Counted from the stretch's first letter, positions 26,299 through 33,488 are shown. The stretch: DNA of 36,028 nt from DATBMA01 sp036555105 (GCA_036555105.1 DATBMA010000066.1:1-36028), one strand, 5' to 3'. A program made the numbers and translations. Notes: a model not told the origin generated them from the letters alone.

Positions 26299-26311
26299 CC
26301 GCGATTCTCAA
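26285..26311 (-). promoter_or_regulatory. Promoter of the arc-dop-pup-prcBA operon
   Basis: On the minus strand TTGAGA (26311-26306) precedes TATACT (26290-26285) with a 15-base spacer, short but workable; shifting the -35 by one gives 16. The start would fall near 26278, leaving a leader of about 38 bases that contains the GGAGG ribosome binding site of arc. The TATACT hexamer is the same as that ahead of the DUF4193 gene. Confidence 0.5.
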
Positions 26312-26388
26312 ATGAGTATCGGTCGGGCCCCGGCCGGGGTTGATTGGTCCCTGGCTAGCATCGAAACCAAGCTGTGCGGGGTATTTGA

Positions 26389-26634
26389 TTGAGGGTCTGG
26401 ATCGATCAGGATCTCTGCACCGGTGACGGTCTCTGCGAAGAGATCTGCCCCGATGTCTTCGTCCTCCTCGACGACGGACTGGCCTACGTCCGCGAAGGCG
26501 ACCGCATATTCGCTACGGCCAAGGGCAACCCACAGGGCGGGGCCGGCATCGCCGCCGTTTCCGCCGGTCAAGAAGACGCGGTCGTCGAGTCGGCCGAGGA
26601 ATGCCCCGGAGAGTGCATCTTCATCGAGCCTTAG
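26389..26634 (+). CDS. Single-cluster ferredoxin with an Asp ligand motif
   Basis: This 81-residue acidic protein has C10, D13, C16 and C20 in CTGDGLCEEICP, and C72 and C76 in ECPGECIF. Compared with the CxxCxxCxxxCP motif, the second cysteine is aspartate, as in the Pyrococcus furiosus [4Fe-4S] ferredoxin, so C10, D13, C16 and C72 probably hold one cluster that could also exist as [3Fe-4S]. TTG 26389 begins the conserved MRVWIDQDLC segment; a GCGGGG run lies upstream. It is divergent from arc and convergent with trmI, the usual place for this gene near actinobacterial proteasome loci. Confidence 0.88.
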   Translation: MRVWIDQDLCTGDGLCEEICPDVFVLLDDGLAYVREGDRIFATAKGNPQGGAGIAAVSAGQEDAVVESAEECPGECIFIEP

Positions 26635-26638
26635 GCCA

Positions 26639-26686
26639 GTCTCACGGTCTCACAGTCTCACGGTCTCAGGGTCTCACGGTCTTGCG
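26639..26686. repeat. Tandem 8-bp repeat at the trmI 3' end
   Basis: Six consecutive 8-mers start at 26639. Three are GTCTCACG, two differ by one base (GTCTCACA, GTCTCAGG) and the last is GTCTTGCG. The array fills the 31 bases between the convergent ferredoxin and trmI stops and runs on into the last codons of trmI (stop 26668-26666). The 9-mer GTCTCACGG is present three times here and once, inverted, in the heptad tract (19902-19910). Confidence 0.8.
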
Positions 26687-27451
26687 TCCCACGACCACGA
26701 AGCCGGTATGTCCCACCATCCGGTGGTCGGGCCTGACCGAGCGGCCGTCCACGTTCCAGGTTCGGTGCAAGGTCTCGAAGATCTCGATCATCGTGTAGCT
26801 GTCGTTCGCCCGCATTGCCTCGACCAGAGTCTGCACCTGGGGAACGGTCGGCAGGTATGCGCAGAACACCCCTCCCCCCGGTTGATGCCGGGTGGCCACC
26901 TCGACCGCGTGCCATGGCTCGGGCAGGTCGAGGACGATCCGAAGTGGCCCGATCTCAGCGATGACCTGTTCGACCTCTCCGATCCGCAGCTCGAGGCCGT
27001 CGGGGGTGCCACCTGCCCACCGCTCGATCGACTTGCGGCCGACCTCGGCGTGGTCCTCGCGTCGCTCCACGCTCACCACCCGCCCGGATGGCCCCACCGC
27101 CCGCAGGAGAGCCAGGGTCAGGGCGCCTGAGCCGGTGCCGGCCTCGACCACGGTCATGCCGGGACCAATGTCGGCGTACAGGACGATCGGACCCAGGTCT
27201 TTGGGGTAGACGACCTGCGCCCCTCGCTTCATCTTCAGCACGTAATCGACCAGCCGAGGCCGCAGCGCGAGAAGTCGCCCTCCCCCGCTCGACTCCACCG
27301 TGATCCCCTCCTCTTGCCCGATCAATAGCCCGTGCGGCACCACCCCCAGGTGGTAGTGGAAGTCGCCCCCCTCCTGGAGCTTGATCAGGTACCGGCGCCC
27401 GCGCCCATCCAGCAGGAGGACCAAGTCGTCTGGCCGGAGCAGATCAGCCAA
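26666..27451 (-). CDS. trmI: tRNA (adenine-58-N1)-methyltransferase
   Basis: TrmI adds the m1A58 mark to the T loop of tRNAs using S-adenosylmethionine. The 261-residue protein has the family's N-terminal beta domain, the linker RGAQVVYPKDLGPIV (77-91), the SAM motif VVEAGTGSGALTLALLRA (101-118), and the VLDLPEPW motif in place of DPPW-type residues, followed by the TFVPVT-like helices. The start is TTG 27451 with GAGG seven bases upstream. A trmI gene close to mpa is also found in M. tuberculosis (Rv2118c). The final codons lie in the 8-bp repeat. Confidence 0.93.
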   Translation of the reverse strand: MADLLRPDDLVLLLDGRGRRYLIKLQEGGDFHYHLGVVPHGLLIGQEEGITVESSGGGRLLALRPRLVDYVLKMKRGAQVVYPKDLGPIVLYADIGPGMTVVEAGTGSGALTLALLRAVGPSGRVVSVERREDHAEVGRKSIERWAGGTPDGLELRIGEVEQVIAEIGPLRIVLDLPEPWHAVEVATRHQPGGGVFCAYLPTVPQVQTLVEAMRANDSYTMIEIFETLHRTWNVDGRSVRPDHRMVGHTGFVVVGRKTVRP

Positions 27452-27460
27452 GGTCTTGCC

Positions 27461-27556
27461 TCAGGTGAACAGGCTGATGACAGACGCGAGGAGGCCGAGG
27501 ACCAGCCCGATCACGATCACCCAGACGATCACTTGTTGCAGGCGGCGGTTGCGCAT
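27461..27556 (-). CDS. Very small single-pass membrane protein upstream of trmI
   Basis: A 31-residue frame begins MRNRRLQQVIVW and continues as one hydrophobic helix (about 9-30, VIVWVIVIGLVLGLLASVIS). Its stop lies 9 bases before the trmI start, and the GAGG used by trmI sits on its stop codon, which suggests coupling. No clear ribosome binding site precedes ATG 27556. A longer start at 27597 would overlap the divergent gene and seems less likely. No family is recognised. Confidence 0.45.
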   Translation of the reverse strand: MRNRRLQQVIVWVIVIGLVLGLLASVISLFT

Positions 27557-27596
27557 CGGTTGACAAGTCGGAAGAGGGGGTGGACAGTAGACCCAC

Positions 27597-27821
27597 ATGG
27601 GTCTGTTCGGCTTCGGCACCAGGCAGACGATGCGCGGCCTCCGCACCGGCGATCAGCGCTTCCTGTACTTCGGTCTGGCGTTACTGGCCTTCCGCTATCT
27701 GACCCGGCCGCCACGCCGCCGCCGGCTCTACCGGCAGGTCCTCAAGGAAGGTACAGGAGTGGCCGTGCGGATGCCCTCCGCGGGCCAGGCCAAGCTCAAG
27801 CTTGCCCGCAAGGGCGACTAG
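27597..27821 (+). CDS. Small basic hypothetical protein
   Basis: This 74-residue protein is strongly basic, with a short hydrophobic stretch (about 23-33, YFGLALLAFRY) and an Arg-rich segment RPPRRRRLYRQVL. I recognise no family. A perfect TTGACA lies 31 bases upstream (27560-27565), but the -10 is unclear. The stop TAG interlocks with the minus-strand stop at 27818 in the palindrome CTAG, so the two convergent genes meet in a 4-bp overlap. Confidence 0.55.
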   Translation: MGLFGFGTRQTMRGLRTGDQRFLYFGLALLAFRYLTRPPRRRRLYRQVLKEGTGVAVRMPSAGQAKLKLARKGD

Positions 27822-28003
27822 AGCTTGTAGACCTCGACGACCGTCTTGCCCCTGCGGTGACGGCCTATCAAGAACGCCACGACGATCAGGATCGCCACCA
27901 CCACTCCGGCCAGCACTGCCGAGTTCTGAGCGCTGTCCTTGGTCTGGGTGATGGCGGCTTCGAGCTCCCGAGCCTTGGCTTCGATGTCGGCCCTGGTGAC
28001 CAT
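27818..28003 (-). CDS. Small single-pass membrane protein
   Basis: The 61-residue protein has a charged N-terminal helix (ADIEAKARELEAAITQTKD, about 6-24), one membrane segment (about 31-46, LAGVVVAILIVVAFLI) and a basic tail ending TVVEVYKL. The ATG at 28003 shares one base with the holin-like gene stop (TGATG). The arrangement of a charged helix before a single membrane span and pairing with a holin-like protein resembles DUF3618-type partners, but this match is only by layout. Confidence 0.6.
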   Translation of the reverse strand: MVTRADIEAKARELEAAITQTKDSAQNSAVLAGVVVAILIVVAFLIGRHRRGKTVVEVYKL

Positions 28004-28296
28004 CAGCCGGCCGCCCGCCGTCCGATGATGAAGGCCGCCAGCGCCGCCACCAATGCCGCCAGGAATCGGGCCCCCACCTTCCACCAGTGGGTGTCTGGCA
28101 ACACCAGGAGCAGCAGTGCGAAGACAGAGGCGACGAATAGAAGGGCCGAGAGGCAGAAGAGGACCGTGGCGCCCAGCCCGAAGCCGGCGTACTGGCCCAC
28201 CTCCTGCATCTGACCCTTGGTCTCCTGCTGCAGGTATTCCTTGGTCATGCTGGCGAGCTCGCGCGCCAGGTCGGGTATCTCCTGCGGCTGGGCCAT
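28003..28296 (-). CDS. Phage holin family-like membrane protein
   Basis: The 97-residue protein has an N-terminal cytoplasmic helix (residues 1-35, RELASMTKEYLQQETKGQM), two membrane segments (about 41-66 and 75-92) and a short tail. This fits the actinobacterial Holin-X / phage holin 3_6 families, which occur in cell-envelope operons without phage genes. Other phage genes are absent here, so a lytic role is not implied. ATG 28296 was chosen because an open upstream extension is poor and overlaps the divergent MFS promoter. Confidence 0.7.
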   Translation of the reverse strand: MAQPQEIPDLARELASMTKEYLQQETKGQMQEVGQYAGFGLGATVLFCLSALLFVASVFALLLLVLPDTHWWKVGARFLAALVAALAAFIIGRRAAG

Positions 28297-28343
28297 GGAA
28301 AAACAGCGTAACGGCGGAGCCTGATCGCAGCGAGGGGAGCCGG

Positions 28344-28349
28344 TAGGCT
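28344..28349 (+). promoter_or_regulatory. Leaderless -10 for the MFS gene at 28359
   Basis: TAGGCT at 28344-28349 ends 9 bases before the ATG. A CTGATC stretch at 28321-28326 gives a possible -35 at 17 bases. No ribosome binding site lies between, so a very short or absent leader is likely. It is divergent from the holin-like gene. Confidence 0.4.
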
Positions 28350-28358
28350 CTCGCGCCG

Positions 28359-29657
28359 ATGGAAACACAGCCGCCCGCCGCCGCGCGGTCGGGCCGGCAC
28401 CGCCGCAACTCCGGGTTGGGCCCCCGGTTCACGGCCCTCTGGTGGGGCCAGGCGGCCTCGATGTTCGGCGATCAGGTCGCATACCTGACCATCCCCCTGT
28501 TCGTGCTCCAGATCGCGGACTCGAACCTCGACTTCGCCATGACTTACGCCCTCGAGACCATCCCCACCTTCCTGTTCGGGTTGGGGGCGGGGGTCATGCT
28601 CGACCGGGTGAGGCTGCGTCCCCTGATGGTGATGGCCGACCTCGTGCGGGCGGCTGCGTTCTTCGTGCTCGCCTGGGTGGCGTCGGACCCGAACGGGAAC
28701 GAGTTGATCCTGGTGTTCCTGGTGGCCTTCGCCGTGGGCAGCTTCTCGGCCCTCTTCCAGAACAGCATGTTTGCCCTGGTTCCCGCCCTGGTGCCGTCAA
28801 CCGGATTGGCTCGGGCCAACGCCAGGATCGCCGCCAGCCAACAGGCCACGCTGGTGCTAGGTCCCCTGGTGGCAGGCATCCTCGCCACGGCCTTCCACAG
28901 CGCCAGCCCGGGTTTCGTCATCAACGGTCTCACGTTCTTGCTCTCGGCGGTCTCCCTGATCTGGGTCGGCAATGTGCCGAAGCCCACCCAACCACCCGAG
29001 CAAGGCAGTTATTGGGAGGAGACCCTCCACGGCTTCAGGTTTCTTTGGGGGGAGCCGCGGTTGCGGGCTTCGACGTTGGCGGCGGGGGTGGCCAACTTCG
29101 TCGTGGGTTTCATCGAGGCCACCTTCGTGGTCCTGGCGACTGAGGTTCTCGGCACCACCAGAGAGAGCCAGATCGGCGTGATGTTGGCGGTATTCGGAGT
29201 GGGGGGTCTGGCGGGAGCCGCGATGGCACCACGCATCACAAGAATGCTCGGGCTCGGACGGACGATGGTGGTGGGCCTGGCCACGTTCGGGCTGGCCCTG
29301 TGGCTGGTAGTGAGGAGTACCTACGGGCCGGCGGTTCTGGTGGTGCTGTTCGTCGCTACGTTCGGCCTGAGCCTGGTCAATGTCCCGCTGGCGACCATTC
29401 GCCAGCTCTACTCACCGGCGGCGATGATGGGACGGGTGATCTCCGCATCGCGGACGGTGGCGTGGTCGACCCTTCCGCTCGGGGCGCTGATCGGCGCCAC
29501 CCTCGCCGACGCCGGCGACTACATCGGTGTGGCGCTCGTGGCCCCGATCGTGATCGTTGTCACTGCCTTGTGGCTGCTGGTCACGCCGGTGTGGCGCGAT
29601 GCATTCGGGCCCAAGTCGGGGCGGCGCATCGCCCTCGACTCCGAGATGGTCGGGTAG
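28359..29657 (+). CDS. MFS transporter, EntS/MFS_3-like
   Basis: The 432-residue protein has about 12 hydrophobic segments, beginning with ALWWGQAASMFGDQVAYLTIP at about residues 27-47. The motif pattern with the cytoplasmic GVMLDRVRLRPLMV loop is that of the MFS_3 group, which includes the enterobactin exporter EntS and macrolide exporters. The substrate cannot be told, and no siderophore or resistance gene is beside it. It is convergent with the acyl-CoA dehydrogenase gene. Confidence 0.85.
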   Translation: METQPPAAARSGRHRRNSGLGPRFTALWWGQAASMFGDQVAYLTIPLFVLQIADSNLDFAMTYALETIPTFLFGLGAGVMLDRVRLRPLMVMADLVRAAAFFVLAWVASDPNGNELILVFLVAFAVGSFSALFQNSMFALVPALVPSTGLARANARIAASQQATLVLGPLVAGILATAFHSASPGFVINGLTFLLSAVSLIWVGNVPKPTQPPEQGSYWEETLHGFRFLWGEPRLRASTLAAGVANFVVGFIEATFVVLATEVLGTTRESQIGVMLAVFGVGGLAGAAMAPRITRMLGLGRTMVVGLATFGLALWLVVRSTYGPAVLVVLFVATFGLSLVNVPLATIRQLYSPAAMMGRVISASRTVAWSTLPLGALIGATLADAGDYIGVALVAPIVIVVTALWLLVTPVWRDAFGPKSGRRIALDSEMVG

Positions 29658-29666
29658 CCCGCAGGC

Positions 29667-30830
29667 CTAACCAGGCAGGGATCCTCCACTCAACAGCCGC
29701 TTGGCGATGATGCTCCGCTGGATCTCGGAGGTCCCTTCGTAGATGCGGGGGGCCCTGACGACGTCGTAGAGGTGCGCGAGCAGGTGCCCCTTCTCGAGCC
29801 CTCGGGCCCCGAGGATCTGGATGGCCCCATCCACCACCTCTTGGGCCGTCTCGGTGGCGTAGAGCTTGGCCATGGCGGAAGCGGCGGTGATGTCGCCCTC
29901 TCCCCCGTCATGGAGCGAGGCGGCTCGATAGACCAAGAGCCGCGCTGCCTCGAGCCTGGTCGCCATCTCGGCCAGCCGATGGGACACGCCCTGAAACTCG
30001 CCGATGGGCCGGTCGAAGGCCCTCCGGCTGACCGCGTGGGCGATGGCGAGCCCGAGTGCCGCCTCACCCAGCCCCACCGCCATCGCCCCGACGCTCGGGC
30101 GAAAGAGATCGAGGGTCGCCATCGCCAGCCTGAACCCGGCCCCCTCATCGGAGAGCACGTTGTCCCCAGGTACGAGAACGGCGTCGAAGGTGAGGTGCCC
30201 AATCGGGTGCCCGCCAAGGATCTCGACCGGCGCGCCGGACAGGCCGGCAGACCCGCCCTCCACAACGAAGGCGGTGACGCCCCGTGAACGCTCTCCCCCG
30301 GTTCGGGCGAAGACGGCGTAGAGGTCGGCATCCGGCGCGTTCGAGATGAATGCCTTCCGCCCGCTCAGGCGGTACCCATTCCCATCCTGCTCGGCTGTCA
30401 TTTCGAGGGCGGCAGCGTCCGATCCGGCTCCTGGCTCGGTGAGGGCGAACGCAGCCACCATCGTGCCTCCTGCCAGCTCGGGCAGGTAACGCTCGGCCAG
30501 TGCGGGCGCCGACCCCAGGCGGAGCGGCCACGCGCCAAGGCTTTGGATGGCCAACGCGTTCTCGACCTCGCTCGAGCTGCGAGCCAGGCCCTGGCGGACC
30601 AAGCAGAGGGACATGGCCGAGCCGGAGGGCCCGAGCACCGTGTCGAGCAGGCCGGACTCTGCCAGACCCGCCACCACCGCGCGGTTGACTCGCCCGGGCG
30701 GCCCGCCTGCGGCGACCGCAGCGAGGTCCTCTCCCACCTGCTGGGCGCGTTCGACCAGCGCCGCTTCACCGTGGTCGAGTGCAAACTCCATGGGGGCTGC
30801 CACTCTCGCAGACGCATCGTCCCCGGGCAT
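29667..30830 (-). CDS. Acyl-CoA dehydrogenase
   Basis: The protein oxidises an acyl-CoA to the enoyl-CoA with FAD. Of up to 387 residues, the FAD/substrate block FALTEPGAGSDAAALEMTA is at about 127-145, and the C-terminal helical domain has RRAFDRPIGEFQG and YDVVRAPRIYEGTSEIQR, with the glutamate of YEGTSEIQ as the likely catalytic base. ATG 30830 is the longest start; ATG 30791 gives MEFALDHGE, the more usual family beginning, and is equally likely. Neither has a strong ribosome binding site. It stands alone, so the pathway is unknown. Confidence 0.9.
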   Translation of the reverse strand: MPGDDASARVAAPMEFALDHGEAALVERAQQVGEDLAAVAAGGPPGRVNRAVVAGLAESGLLDTVLGPSGSAMSLCLVRQGLARSSSEVENALAIQSLGAWPLRLGSAPALAERYLPELAGGTMVAAFALTEPGAGSDAAALEMTAEQDGNGYRLSGRKAFISNAPDADLYAVFARTGGERSRGVTAFVVEGGSAGLSGAPVEILGGHPIGHLTFDAVLVPGDNVLSDEGAGFRLAMATLDLFRPSVGAMAVGLGEAALGLAIAHAVSRRAFDRPIGEFQGVSHRLAEMATRLEAARLLVYRAASLHDGGEGDITAASAMAKLYATETAQEVVDGAIQILGARGLEKGHLLAHLYDVVRAPRIYEGTSEIQRSIIAKRLLSGGSLPG

Positions 30831-30858
30831 GACGGGCCGCGATTTCAGTCGTTAGCAT
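30829..30858 (+). promoter_or_regulatory. Possible promoter of the SHOCT gene
   Basis: ATGACG (30829-30834) and TAGCAT (30853-30858) are 18 bases apart on the plus strand. Transcription would begin near 30865, giving a leader of about 33 bases that includes the AGCGAGG ribosome binding site for GTG 30898. The start lies over the beginning of the divergent acyl-CoA dehydrogenase gene. Confidence 0.35.
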
Positions 30859-30897
30859 CGTTGCCGAGACGAGTTGCTCGAAAGCGAGGTTGTAGTA

Positions 30898-31278
30898 GTG
30901 GACACCATGTTGGACATCTTCTGGGCGATGCTCTGGTTCTTCCTGTTCTTCGTCTGGATCTGGCTGCTGATCAGCATCTTCTCGGACATCTTCCGCAGCC
31001 CGGACCTGAGCGGATGGGGCAAGGCCTTGTGGACGATCTTCGTGATCTTCCTTCCATTCCTGGGCGTCCTCGCCTATCTGATCGCCCGCGGCAGCTCCAT
31101 GCAGCAGCGCGCCATCGATGACGCGGCAGCGCGGGAGAAGGCGACCAGGCAGTACATCCAGGACGTGTCAGGAGGCGGCTCGGCCGCTTCTGAGCTGGCC
31201 AAGCTCGATGAGCTCCGAAAGAGCGGGGTCCTGACCGACTCCGAGTTCGCGGCTCAGAAGGCCAAGCTCCTGGCCTGA
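30898..31278 (+). CDS. PLDc_N/SHOCT domain membrane protein
   Basis: The 126-residue protein has two membrane spans (about 7-31 and 44-63, with the FLPFLGVLAYLIARG segment typical of PLDc_N domains) and a C-terminal SHOCT motif at about 97-126 (SELAKLDELRKSGVLTDSEF). Such proteins are common in actinobacteria, and their role is unknown. GTG 30898 is preferred because AGCGAGG lies eight bases upstream; a TTG at 30874 would also be open. It is divergent from the acyl-CoA dehydrogenase gene, and strong hairpins follow it. Confidence 0.8.
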   Translation: MDTMLDIFWAMLWFFLFFVWIWLLISIFSDIFRSPDLSGWGKALWTIFVIFLPFLGVLAYLIARGSSMQQRAIDDAAAREKATRQYIQDVSGGGSAASELAKLDELRKSGVLTDSEFAAQKAKLLA

Positions 31279-31292
31279 TCGCAAAGACATGA

Positions 31293-31314
31293 GCCGGGAC
31301 GGCAACGTCCCGGC
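31293..31314 (+). terminator. Hairpin after the SHOCT gene
   Basis: GCCGGGAC (31293-31300) and GTCCCGGC (31307-31314) form a perfect 8-bp stem with a 6-base loop, 15 bases after the SHOCT stop. There is no run of T, so it is either a non-canonical intrinsic terminator or an RNA stabiliser. Confidence 0.55.
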
Positions 31315-31320
31315 AGCAAG

Positions 31321-31353
31321 AGGACGGCGGAACGTATGTGCGACCGCCGTCCT
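31321..31353. terminator. Second hairpin between convergent genes
   Basis: AGGACGGCGG (31321-31330) and CCGCCGTCCT (31344-31353) make a perfect 10-bp stem with a 13-base loop. It sits between the plus-strand SHOCT gene and the minus-strand gene ending at 31380 and could stop transcription from both sides. No T run follows. Confidence 0.55.
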
Positions 31354-31379
31354 TGCGCGTCAGACGCTTGGCGAGGGAT

Positions 31380-31592
31380 TCACACTGGCATCCCCAAGTC
31401 CTTGGCCAGGTCCAGCAGCTGCCAACCCTGGCTGGTCACCATTTGGGTCTCGGCATCGGTGACGTAATAGGGCCCGATCTCGGCTGGTTCGTGCTCCCCG
31501 GCCCTGTGCAGGTGGGAACCCAACTTGTGAAGCTCTTCCCTGATTTTGTCCTCCAGGTGCTGCAGCCCCGACTCGTCTTCGTGGTGCGACAT
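31380..31592 (-). CDS. Small hydrophilic hypothetical protein
   Basis: The 70-residue protein begins MSHHEDESGLQHLEDKIREE, is rich in His and Glu, and contains EIGPYYVTDAETQMVTSQGW before a helical end. It has no membrane segment and no family that I recognise. ATG 31592 is supported by GGAGG five bases upstream and by a TAGGCT -10 at 31621-31616. A longer frame starting at 31862 would run antisense across the neighbouring gene and is not credible. Confidence 0.65.
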   Translation of the reverse strand: MSHHEDESGLQHLEDKIREELHKLGSHLHRAGEHEPAEIGPYYVTDAETQMVTSQGWQLLDLAKDLGMPV

Positions 31593-31628
31593 CGCTCCTC
31601 CGGGTCGATCGGCGGAGCCTACGTTGGT

Positions 31629-31655
31629 TTGACCCGGGCCGAGGTGGGGTAGGCA
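31629..31655 (+). promoter_or_regulatory. Possible leaderless promoter of the gene at 31662
   Basis: TTGACC (31629-31634) and TAGGCA (31650-31655) are 15 bases apart, and the -10 ends 6 bases before ATG 31662. No ribosome binding site is needed or seen between. The short spacer lowers confidence. Confidence 0.35.
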
Positions 31656-31661
31656 TGGACA

Positions 31662-31880
31662 ATGGGTAGCAACTCCAACCTCCGCCAACGAGCCGAAGAG
31701 CTCGACATCGAGGGCTGGGCCGACCTGGGCAAAAAGCAGTTGCGCAAGGCGGTCGAGGCCAAAGAGAGCGACGAAGGGTCCTCGGCCCGCTGGGCCGTCC
31801 CTCTGATTGTCGTCCTGGTGGCTCTGGCCCTGTCGCTGGTCGGGTACTACCGGCGCCAGCACCCAACCGGCAAGGGCTAG
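31662..31880 (+). CDS. Small C-terminally anchored membrane protein
   Basis: The 72-residue protein has a charged N-terminal half (RQRAEELDIEGWADLGKKQL) and one membrane segment at about 45-62 (VPLIVVLVALALSLVGYY), followed by a short basic tail, as in tail-anchored proteins. I recognise no family. It is divergent from the small gene at 31592 and convergent with the EmrB-type exporter, whose stop lies 9 bases beyond. Confidence 0.6.
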   Translation: MGSNSNLRQRAEELDIEGWADLGKKQLRKAVEAKESDEGSSARWAVPLIVVLVALALSLVGYYRRQHPTGKG

Positions 31881-31889
31881 CTCAGCCGT

Positions 31890-33488
31890 TCAGGCCATGA
31901 AGCCCCCGACGTCGCCGGCCGGGGTCGGCTCCGGGAGCCTCAGCATCCTGAATGAATTGAAGATCCCGATCAACCCGGCGATGAGAGGCACCAGCAGCGC
32001 CACCTGAAGGGCCAGCGGTCTGGCCTCGGTGTTGATGCGGATGACCTCGTCCTGGATGTCTTGGGGCTGACCGGCCAGCTGTTCCTGCAACTGAGTGTTC
32101 GACATCAACTCGGCATCGTCCTCCAGTGCAGTGGCCACCTGCTCCTTGTCATCAGGAGGAAGCACCGTGCTGGCTTGAGCCAGGTTGGTGAAGGCCACCG
32201 AGAGGGTTGCCAGCATGATCGCCCCGGCAAAGGCCAGGCCAAACGAAAGGCCGAACGACCCGGCTGCCGAGTTGACCCCGGCCGCCTCGCTCACCCGCTC
32301 CTCTGAGATCGGGGCCAGCGTGTAGTTGTTGAGCTGGGAGACGAGCAGCCCGAGGCCGCTTCCGGCAATCAGCAGCGGCACCAGCAGCCACCACCCGGAG
32401 TCGGCCCGGGGCACGATCGGGAGAATCAGGGCAGTGCCGACGGTGAAGAGCACGAAGCCCACCCGAACGATGCTGCTGGTCCGCCGCTTCCCGGCTCGCT
32501 TCCCAGCCAGCACCGCCATACCGAACATGCTCAGCGATAACGGGGCGATAGACAGCCCGGCCAGCATCGCGTTGTACTCGAGCACCATCTGCAGGTAGAT
32601 GGGGAGGGCGATCATCGTGCCCCCGAGCGCGATTTGCTGCAGCATCTGCTGAGAGATCCCGAGCCTGAACACCTTCGAGCTGAACAGACCGGGGTCGAGC
32701 AGCGTGGGCTTCCCGTTGCGCTTGCGGCGGACGAGCCAGTAGACGAATGAGGCGAGGGCCACCGCCCCGATGCCGATGAGCGCGGCAACCGCCTCGCCGC
32801 CCTCCTGCCAAACCAGGATGCCGAGCACGATCCCGCCCATGCCTAGCACCGAGAGCACCGCCCCCACCGGGTCCACCTCTCTGGACCCTGTGTACGGCGC
32901 GTCCTTGACCAGCCTTATCCCCGACAGCACCACGGCGATGATGACCACCTCGAGGGCGAAGGCCACCCGCCACGACAGGAAGGTCGTGATGAACCCGCCT
33001 ACCAGCGGGCCCACCGCCGCGGCGATGGCGGCCGAGGCCCCCACCAATGCGTACGCCTTCCTCTGGGCCTCACCCTCGAAGTTCCCATGGACGAGCGCCT
33101 GCATGGAGGGCAACAGGAGAGAGGCGCCCAGCCCGCCGATGATGGCCCAGAAGATGATGATCGCCCGCAAATCCTGGGCGAGCGTCATCGCCAGCGCACC
33201 CACGGCGTATCCCAGCAACCCGAGCACATAGGCCCGCTTGCGCCCGATGAGGTCGGCCACCTTGCTGCCGATCAAGATGAAGGCGGCGGACACCAGGGCT
33301 TCGAGGGCGATCGCGGACTGGACCCCGCTGACGGTCGTGTTGAGATCGTGCACCACCGCGGAGATGGACACGTTCATGAACGATGTGTCCACTACCAAGA
33401 CGAACATTGCCATCGCAAGCAGGAGCGCGAGGCGCGTGCTGCTGGCTGCCGGTGCGGCCGGCTCGCTTCCGGTCTGGTCGCTTGTCAC
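31890..33488 (-). CDS. MFS exporter, DHA2 (EmrB/QacA) family
   Basis: The 532-residue protein has about 14 hydrophobic segments, as in drug:proton antiporters of the DHA2 type. It contains LALLLAMAMFVLVVDTSFMNV (about 19-39), where the aspartate in the first helix is a family mark, and the loop SKVADLIGRKRAYVLG (near 74-89). A long soluble stretch lies between the last two helices (about 440-500). GTG 33488 has a GAAGGTGAGG run upstream. The substrate is unknown. It follows the antiporter gene by 71 bases on the same strand. Confidence 0.88.
   Translation of the reverse strand: MTSDQTGSEPAAPAASSTRLALLLAMAMFVLVVDTSFMNVSISAVVHDLNTTVSGVQSAIALEALVSAAFILIGSKVADLIGRKRAYVLGLLGYAVGALAMTLAQDLRAIIIFWAIIGGLGASLLLPSMQALVHGNFEGEAQRKAYALVGASAAIAAAVGPLVGGFITTFLSWRVAFALEVVIIAVVLSGIRLVKDAPYTGSREVDPVGAVLSVLGMGGIVLGILVWQEGGEAVAALIGIGAVALASFVYWLVRRKRNGKPTLLDPGLFSSKVFRLGISQQMLQQIALGGTMIALPIYLQMVLEYNAMLAGLSIAPLSLSMFGMAVLAGKRAGKRRTSSIVRVGFVLFTVGTALILPIVPRADSGWWLLVPLLIAGSGLGLLVSQLNNYTLAPISEERVSEAAGVNSAAGSFGLSFGLAFAGAIMLATLSVAFTNLAQASTVLPPDDKEQVATALEDDAELMSNTQLQEQLAGQPQDIQDEVIRINTEARPLALQVALLVPLIAGLIGIFNSFRMLRLPEPTPAGDVGGFMA

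Noticed and set aside
19873..26686. The heptad and octad tracts as CRISPR arrays
   Set aside because: Units are 7-8 bases with no spacers and no cas genes.
28003..28296. The holin-like gene as a prophage remnant
   Set aside because: No endolysin, integrase or structural phage gene nearby; the family is often chromosomal in actinobacteria.
31593..31866. Long minus-strand frames across the small gene at 31662
   Set aside because: Two overlapping frames compete with no domain support; only the part from ATG 31592 has a ribosome binding site.
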